From NCBI GenBank assembly GCA_003511885.1, contig DOIX01000186.1, forward strand, positions 1 through 23,812: DNA of 23,812 nt. The letters run 5' to 3'. Of this stretch, positions 20,249 through 23,812 are shown one piece after another. The position numbers were made by a program, and so were the translations under genes. Below the pieces are notes generated by a model. The model was not told where the DNA came from. It saw only the letters and a list, made by a program, of their open reading frames with translations, and searched no databases. This stretch comes from Cyanobacteria bacterium UBA11153. Lineage in GTDB: Bacteria; Cyanobacteriota; Cyanobacteriia; Cyanobacteriales; Coleofasciculaceae. Within the stretch, counting starts at the first letter, position 1; each line of letters begins with the position of its first letter.

Positions 20249-20926
20249 ATGGCAAGAGGCGATCAAATTTACGTTTATCGAGAATTTCTCAACCTTCAGG
20301 GTGTGTACGAACATCATGGCATTGACTGTGGAGATGGTACGGTAATTCATTACCGCAAACCTAGCGAAACAGTTGAGCGGACTTCTTTTGCTACTTTTTC
20401 TAAAGGTAATAAAGTTTATGTGAGGAAGTATCCTACCCATTTTATTCCTGATGTCGTCATCAAACGAGCTGAAAGTAGATTGGGGGAAAAGAAATATAAC
20501 TTACTTTACAATAACTGCGAACATTTGGCGACTTGGTGTAAAACTGGTGTTAGTGATAGCAGGCAAATTAGAGACTTTATTCCAATTATAAGTCAAATGG
20601 ATACAGAGAAATTATCCGAACCTATCGCGGAAGCTGTGCGCGGCAGCGATAGAGAAAAAGCTGACAAAATGTTTAATAAAGCTATAGCAGATATTAAATT
20701 AATCTGGAATACTCTCCAGCCACAATATAATCAAGAAGTACAGGAAATTAAGGCTTGGCAGAAGGTGGCGATTAAAGCTCTCAAACAAAATCGAGAAGAT
20801 TTGGCGCGTCAAGCTTTAATCCGGAAGCAAGAATATGAGAAAAGTGCGAAGGAAAAGAAGGTTAAATTGGATAGGTTGGCGGAGATGACAGAAACTTTGG
20901 TGCGAAATCGGCTAAATTTAAAGTGA
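20249..20926 (+). CDS. LRAT-domain protein with helical C-terminus, 225 residues
   Basis: The N-terminal 115 residues form an LRAT (lecithin-retinol acyltransferase-like, NlpC/P60-related) domain: MARGDQIYVYR, His22/His23 in YEHHGID, and catalytic Cys90 in NNCEHLATWCKTG. This Cys-His pair supports thiol acyltransferase or hydrolase chemistry on lipid or acyl substrates. The C-terminal part (about 130-225) is a charged helical region likely to form a coiled coil. No signal peptide. Chromosomal flank, monocistronic by spacing. Bacterial substrates of such proteins are not known to me. Confidence 0.8.
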   Translation: MARGDQIYVYREFLNLQGVYEHHGIDCGDGTVIHYRKPSETVERTSFATFSKGNKVYVRKYPTHFIPDVVIKRAESRLGEKKYNLLYNNCEHLATWCKTGVSDSRQIRDFIPIISQMDTEKLSEPIAEAVRGSDREKADKMFNKAIADIKLIWNTLQPQYNQEVQEIKAWQKVAIKALKQNREDLARQALIRKQEYEKSAKEKKVKLDRLAEMTETLVRNRLNLK

Positions 20927-20986
20927 GAAGTTGGTTATTGGTAATAAGTTATTGGGGAGACAGAAAACAAATAAGAAACTTCCATA

Positions 20987-21679
20987 TTACTTTTTGCCTG
21001 CGGCTAATTCGGTTAATCGCTGTCTGTCTAATATTTCAATTTTTGCTCCATCAATGGCAATCAATCCTTCTTGACTTAACTTAGCAAAAACACGCGATAG
21101 TGTTTCTGGAATCGTCGCCAAAAAAGCTGCTAATTGACTCTTTGCCATATCAAGTTCCACTTCTTCAAGAGTACCATTTCGTTCGCTAAGATAGAGGAGA
21201 TATGCGGCTAATCTACCGGGTACTTCTTTAAAAGAAAGATCTTCAATGATTTGGGCAAATCGGCGTAAATGACGGGCAAAAATTGCGATGATATTGATGG
21301 ATAAATTGGGGTGTTGTTGGAGAAGTACCAGAAAAGAGGTACGGGGGAAAAATAATAGTTCAGTTTTCTCTAAGGCGGCAGCAGAAGCGGGAAAACATTG
21401 TCCATCAAAAGCTGGTACTTCGGCAAAATGATCTCCGGCAGTAAAAAAATGTAATATTTGTTCTTTACCGTCAGTAGATAGTTTGAATACTTTAACTCTG
21501 CCCGATTTGACTGCGAAGAAGCCGATGCCTTCATCGCCTTCATTAAAGATAATTTCACCTTTAGGATAAGTTTTAGCGATCGCAATTTGCGCTATAGCAT
21601 CAAGTTGATCTTCTGGCAAGCCTCGCCATAGCTGGATTTTGGCGATAAATTCTGTAATTTCTGATGATTTATTGTTCAC
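20987..21679 (-). CDS. Crp/Fnr-family transcription regulator, 230 residues
   Basis: Cyclic-nucleotide-binding-type beta barrel at about 15-125 (FNEGDEGIGFFAVKSGRVKVF, then GDHFAEVPAFDG) followed by the dimer helix and a winged helix-turn-helix. The recognition helix contains PETLSRVFAKL, with the E-x-x-SR triad that in FNR reads TTGA half-sites. No N-terminal iron-sulfur Cys cluster is visible, so it is not FNR itself; DNR- or HcpR-like NO or redox sensing is more likely. It is divergent from hcp with a TTGA-N6-TCAA palindrome between them, which makes regulation of hcp likely. Confidence 0.85.
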   Translation of the reverse strand: MNNKSSEITEFIAKIQLWRGLPEDQLDAIAQIAIAKTYPKGEIIFNEGDEGIGFFAVKSGRVKVFKLSTDGKEQILHFFTAGDHFAEVPAFDGQCFPASAAALEKTELLFFPRTSFLVLLQQHPNLSINIIAIFARHLRRFAQIIEDLSFKEVPGRLAAYLLYLSERNGTLEEVELDMAKSQLAAFLATIPETLSRVFAKLSQEGLIAIDGAKIEILDRQRLTELAAGKK

Positions 21680-21688
21680 TTTTTTTTA

Positions 21689-21729
21689 ACGCAAAGGTAC
21701 GCAAAGGTGAGCGCAAAGGTACGGAAAGA
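21689..21729 (+). repeat. Short tandem repeats with GCAAAGGT core
   Basis: GCAAAGGT occurs three times (with TAC and GAGC spacers) between the Crp/Fnr start and hcp. A fourth, degenerate GGAAAG follows. Such short tandem repeats are common between cyanobacterial genes; no function is inferred. Confidence 0.6.
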
Positions 21730-21828
21730 AGGGAGTTGATGTGGGGTGCGTTATGGGAAGCTAACGCGCACTATCTAATCGCTTCTCGTGGGTGATAAAG
21801 ATTAACAAAATCTAAAATTTTTTATGAT

Positions 21829-21842
21829 TTGACTTAAGTCAA
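21829..21842. promoter_or_regulatory. FNR/DNR-type operator of the hcp promoter
   Basis: TTGACTTAAGTCAA is a perfect 14-base palindrome with TTGA and TCAA outer half-sites. It lies 64 bases before the hcp ATG. A TATAAA at 21863-21868 is a fitting -10 box. The operator centre (21835.5) would then fall at about -41, the class II activator position. The adjacent Crp/Fnr protein has the matching recognition residues. Confidence 0.72.
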
Positions 21843-21906
21843 GGTGTTTTTGATTCATATTTTATAAAGTAGAGAGAGAAGCAAATGTTAACTGGAGATC
21901 TGAACT

Positions 21907-23547
21907 ATGTTTTGCGAACAATGCGAACAAACTGCAAGCGGGCAAGGATGTCATCAATGGGGTGCTTGCGGGAAAAGTCCCGAAGTTAATGCTTTACAAG
22001 ACTTATTAATTCACTGTTTGCGGGGATTGTCGCAGGTGGCACTCAAGGCGCGTGAATTGGGTGAAAATACTCATGAGATTGATGTTTTCACCTGCGAAGC
22101 ACTGTTTGCGACGATGACTAATGTCAATTTTAGCACTAAGAGTTTTATTGAGTATATCCATCGCGCGATCGCACTGCGCGAAAATTTAAAAGCGCAACTT
22201 CAGCAAGCTGGTTCAATTGAATGGTCTGATTTGGCTTGTTTTACTCCAGATTTTGAGGATGATTTAGTCCAGCAGGGGAAAGATATCGAATACGAATTTA
22301 TTAGTAAATCTGCTAGTAATTTAGATATTTTTTCACTTCGCCTCACTGTAACTTATGGCGTTAAAGGGATGGCATCTTACGCCTTCCATGCTCAAGAATT
22401 CGGACAAGAAGATGACAGAATTTATGCTTTCTGTCACGAAGCTTTAGCTGCGATAAATCGCCCGGATCTTACTTTGGATGATTGGGTAAATATGGCGCTG
22501 AAAGTTGGTGAAATGAACTTGCGGGCAATGGAACTACTTGATGCTGGCAATACGGGTACTTATGGTCATCCTACACCAACTTTAGTTCCTCTTAGTGCTA
22601 AAAAAGGTAAGGCGATTTTAGTTTCCGGGCATGACATCAAACAATTAGGAGAACTCCTGAAACAAACTGCAAATACGGGAATTTTAGTTTACACTCACGG
22701 TGAATTATTACCAGCTCACGGTTATCCGGAATTAAAACAAAAATATCCCCACTTTTACGGACATTATGGTACGGCTTGGCAGAATCAAACCAAGGATTTT
22801 TCTAAATTCCCTGGTCCAATTTTAATTACAACTAACTGCTTAATGCCACCTCATGAAGCTTACATGGATAAACTCTTCTCTGTTGGGCCAGTTGGTTGGC
22901 CTGGAGTAACTCATTTATCTCCTTCTCATCTTACTATTGATTTTGCACCGATTATCCAAAAGGCATTAGAAATGCCGGGATTTGCCGAAGATGGAGAATT
23001 GCGGCAAGTAACTACAGGTTTTGCCCGGAATGCAGTATTAAATGTGGCTGGTGAAGTAATTGAAGCAGTGAAACGAGGAGATATTCGGCACTTTTTCTTA
23101 GTTGGTGGTTGTGATGGTGCAAAACCGGATCGAAATTACTATACTGAGTTTGTAGAAAAAGTACCTAAAGATTGCGTCGTGTTAACTCTTGCTTGTGGCA
23201 AATTCCGTTTCTTTGATAAGGAATTGGGAGATATTGGTGGTATTCCTCGGTTAATGGATGTGGGGCAATGTAATGATGCTTATTCAGCAATTCAGATTGC
23301 TTTGGCTTTGGCAAATGCCTTTAATGTGGATGTGAATAAATTGCCGCTGTCAATGATTCTTTCTTGGTATGAACAAAAGGCAGTGGCGGTTTTATTGACA
23401 TTGCTTTATTTGGGGATTCAGGATATTCGTTTGGGGCCAACTTTGCCTGCTTTTATCTCCCCCAATGTGTTTAAGTTATTGTCGGATAAGTATCATTTGC
23501 AGGCGATTACTACCCCGGATGAGGATTTGGCGGCTTGTTTGGGTTAG
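21907..23547 (+). CDS. hcp: Hybrid cluster protein (hydroxylamine reductase), class I
   Basis: A 546-residue intact protein. The N-terminal cysteines Cys3, Cys6, Cys15 and Cys21 (C-x2-C-x8-C-x5-C) bind the [4Fe-4S] cluster of class I enzymes. Hybrid-cluster ligand regions follow: CHEALAA, THGELLPAHGYPEL, ITTNCLMPP, LVGGCDGAKPDRNYY, LACGKFRF, and CNDAYSAIQIA. Hcp reduces hydroxylamine in vitro and is thought to act in nitric oxide or nitrosative stress removal, in the cytoplasm. It is transcribed divergently from the Crp/Fnr gene, downstream of the FNR-type operator; GGAG lies 9 bases before the ATG. Confidence 0.95.
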   Translation: MFCEQCEQTASGQGCHQWGACGKSPEVNALQDLLIHCLRGLSQVALKARELGENTHEIDVFTCEALFATMTNVNFSTKSFIEYIHRAIALRENLKAQLQQAGSIEWSDLACFTPDFEDDLVQQGKDIEYEFISKSASNLDIFSLRLTVTYGVKGMASYAFHAQEFGQEDDRIYAFCHEALAAINRPDLTLDDWVNMALKVGEMNLRAMELLDAGNTGTYGHPTPTLVPLSAKKGKAILVSGHDIKQLGELLKQTANTGILVYTHGELLPAHGYPELKQKYPHFYGHYGTAWQNQTKDFSKFPGPILITTNCLMPPHEAYMDKLFSVGPVGWPGVTHLSPSHLTIDFAPIIQKALEMPGFAEDGELRQVTTGFARNAVLNVAGEVIEAVKRGDIRHFFLVGGCDGAKPDRNYYTEFVEKVPKDCVVLTLACGKFRFFDKELGDIGGIPRLMDVGQCNDAYSAIQIALALANAFNVDVNKLPLSMILSWYEQKAVAVLLTLLYLGIQDIRLGPTLPAFISPNVFKLLSDKYHLQAITTPDEDLAACLG

Positions 23548-23692
23548 AGGGGTTTGAGGTGATTAACCGCAGATAAACGCGGATAAACGCAGATATTTTT
23601 TGATTTATATTATGCGGGAAAAGAGAATAAATTCTCACCTCTAACAGCTTAAGTTGGTTGAAACTGACAACTTGCAGCAGTACCGATAACCC

Positions 23693-23806
23693 GGCAGTGG
23701 TTCAAACCACTGCCTAATAGCTTAAGTCAGTTAAAACTGACTGGAATAATAATTTCAGTCCATTTTAATGGACTTTAGCTATTAGCCGTAGAATTAATTC
23801 TACGGC
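23693..23806. repeat. Cluster of four short hairpins (extragenic palindromic repeats)
   Basis: Four hairpins in about 115 bases: 23693-23714 (10-bp arms), 23725-23742 (8-bp arms), 23757-23774 (8-bp arms) and 23785-23806 (perfect 22-base palindrome). They follow the 3' end of hcp. Typical of extragenic palindrome arrays in filamentous cyanobacteria. The rest of 23548-23692 holds only short AT-rich repeats (GCGGATAAACGC-like at 23569-23591). Confidence 0.75.
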
Positions 23807-23812
23807 GGGGTT

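Overview
The window is chromosomal DNA of a cyanobacterium, probably a filamentous one. HIP1 octamers (GCGATCGC) are scattered throughout. The flanks carry cyanobacterial-type genes and small extragenic hairpin repeats. Species cannot be fixed from the sequence alone.

Layout. (1) Left flank, 1-968: an HD-domain hydrolase gene and an intact tRNA-Lys(CUU). (2) An integrated element of about 18.0 kb, 970-19001. A 44-bp exact direct repeat of the tRNA 3' part (926-969 and 18958-19001) bounds it, and a tyrosine integrase lies directly beside the tRNA. (3) Right flank, 19002-23812: the displaced tRNA terminator, a DUF4090-like protein, an Excalibur-like secreted peptide, a small xisI remnant, an LRAT-domain protein, and a divergent Crp/Fnr regulator and hybrid cluster protein (hcp) pair. 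A short-hairpin repeat cluster follows.

The element has three parts. The left operon (minus strand, 7902 to 1040) holds two unknown proteins, a DUF3854/D5-type primase-helicase, a small zinc-binding protein, an XRE regulator, a DUF5131 (phage Gp37/Gp68) protein, small unknown proteins and the integrase: replication, control and integration functions. The centre has a second, divergent XRE regulator and a secreted protein on the plus strand. Next to these are two copies of an unusual cassette: a 250-290 bp palindrome, then a GTG-started membrane protein gene, then a membrane micro-protein. The right operon (minus strand, 18889 to 11005) is a tightly packed run starting with a divergent GH10-type glycoside hydrolase. 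It continues with a 744-residue coiled-coil and collagen-like protein carrying 90-bp tandem repeats, several proteins that look like surface or virion components, a single-span membrane peptide and a 39-residue Cys-rich peptide.

I recognise no terminase, portal, major capsid protein, relaxase or conjugation gene. The element could be a virus-like element with unrecognised structural genes, a satellite, or an integrated plasmid with a surface-structure operon. The duplicated palindrome cassette (9118-10653) and the GH10-headed operon are the parts most likely to be undescribed.
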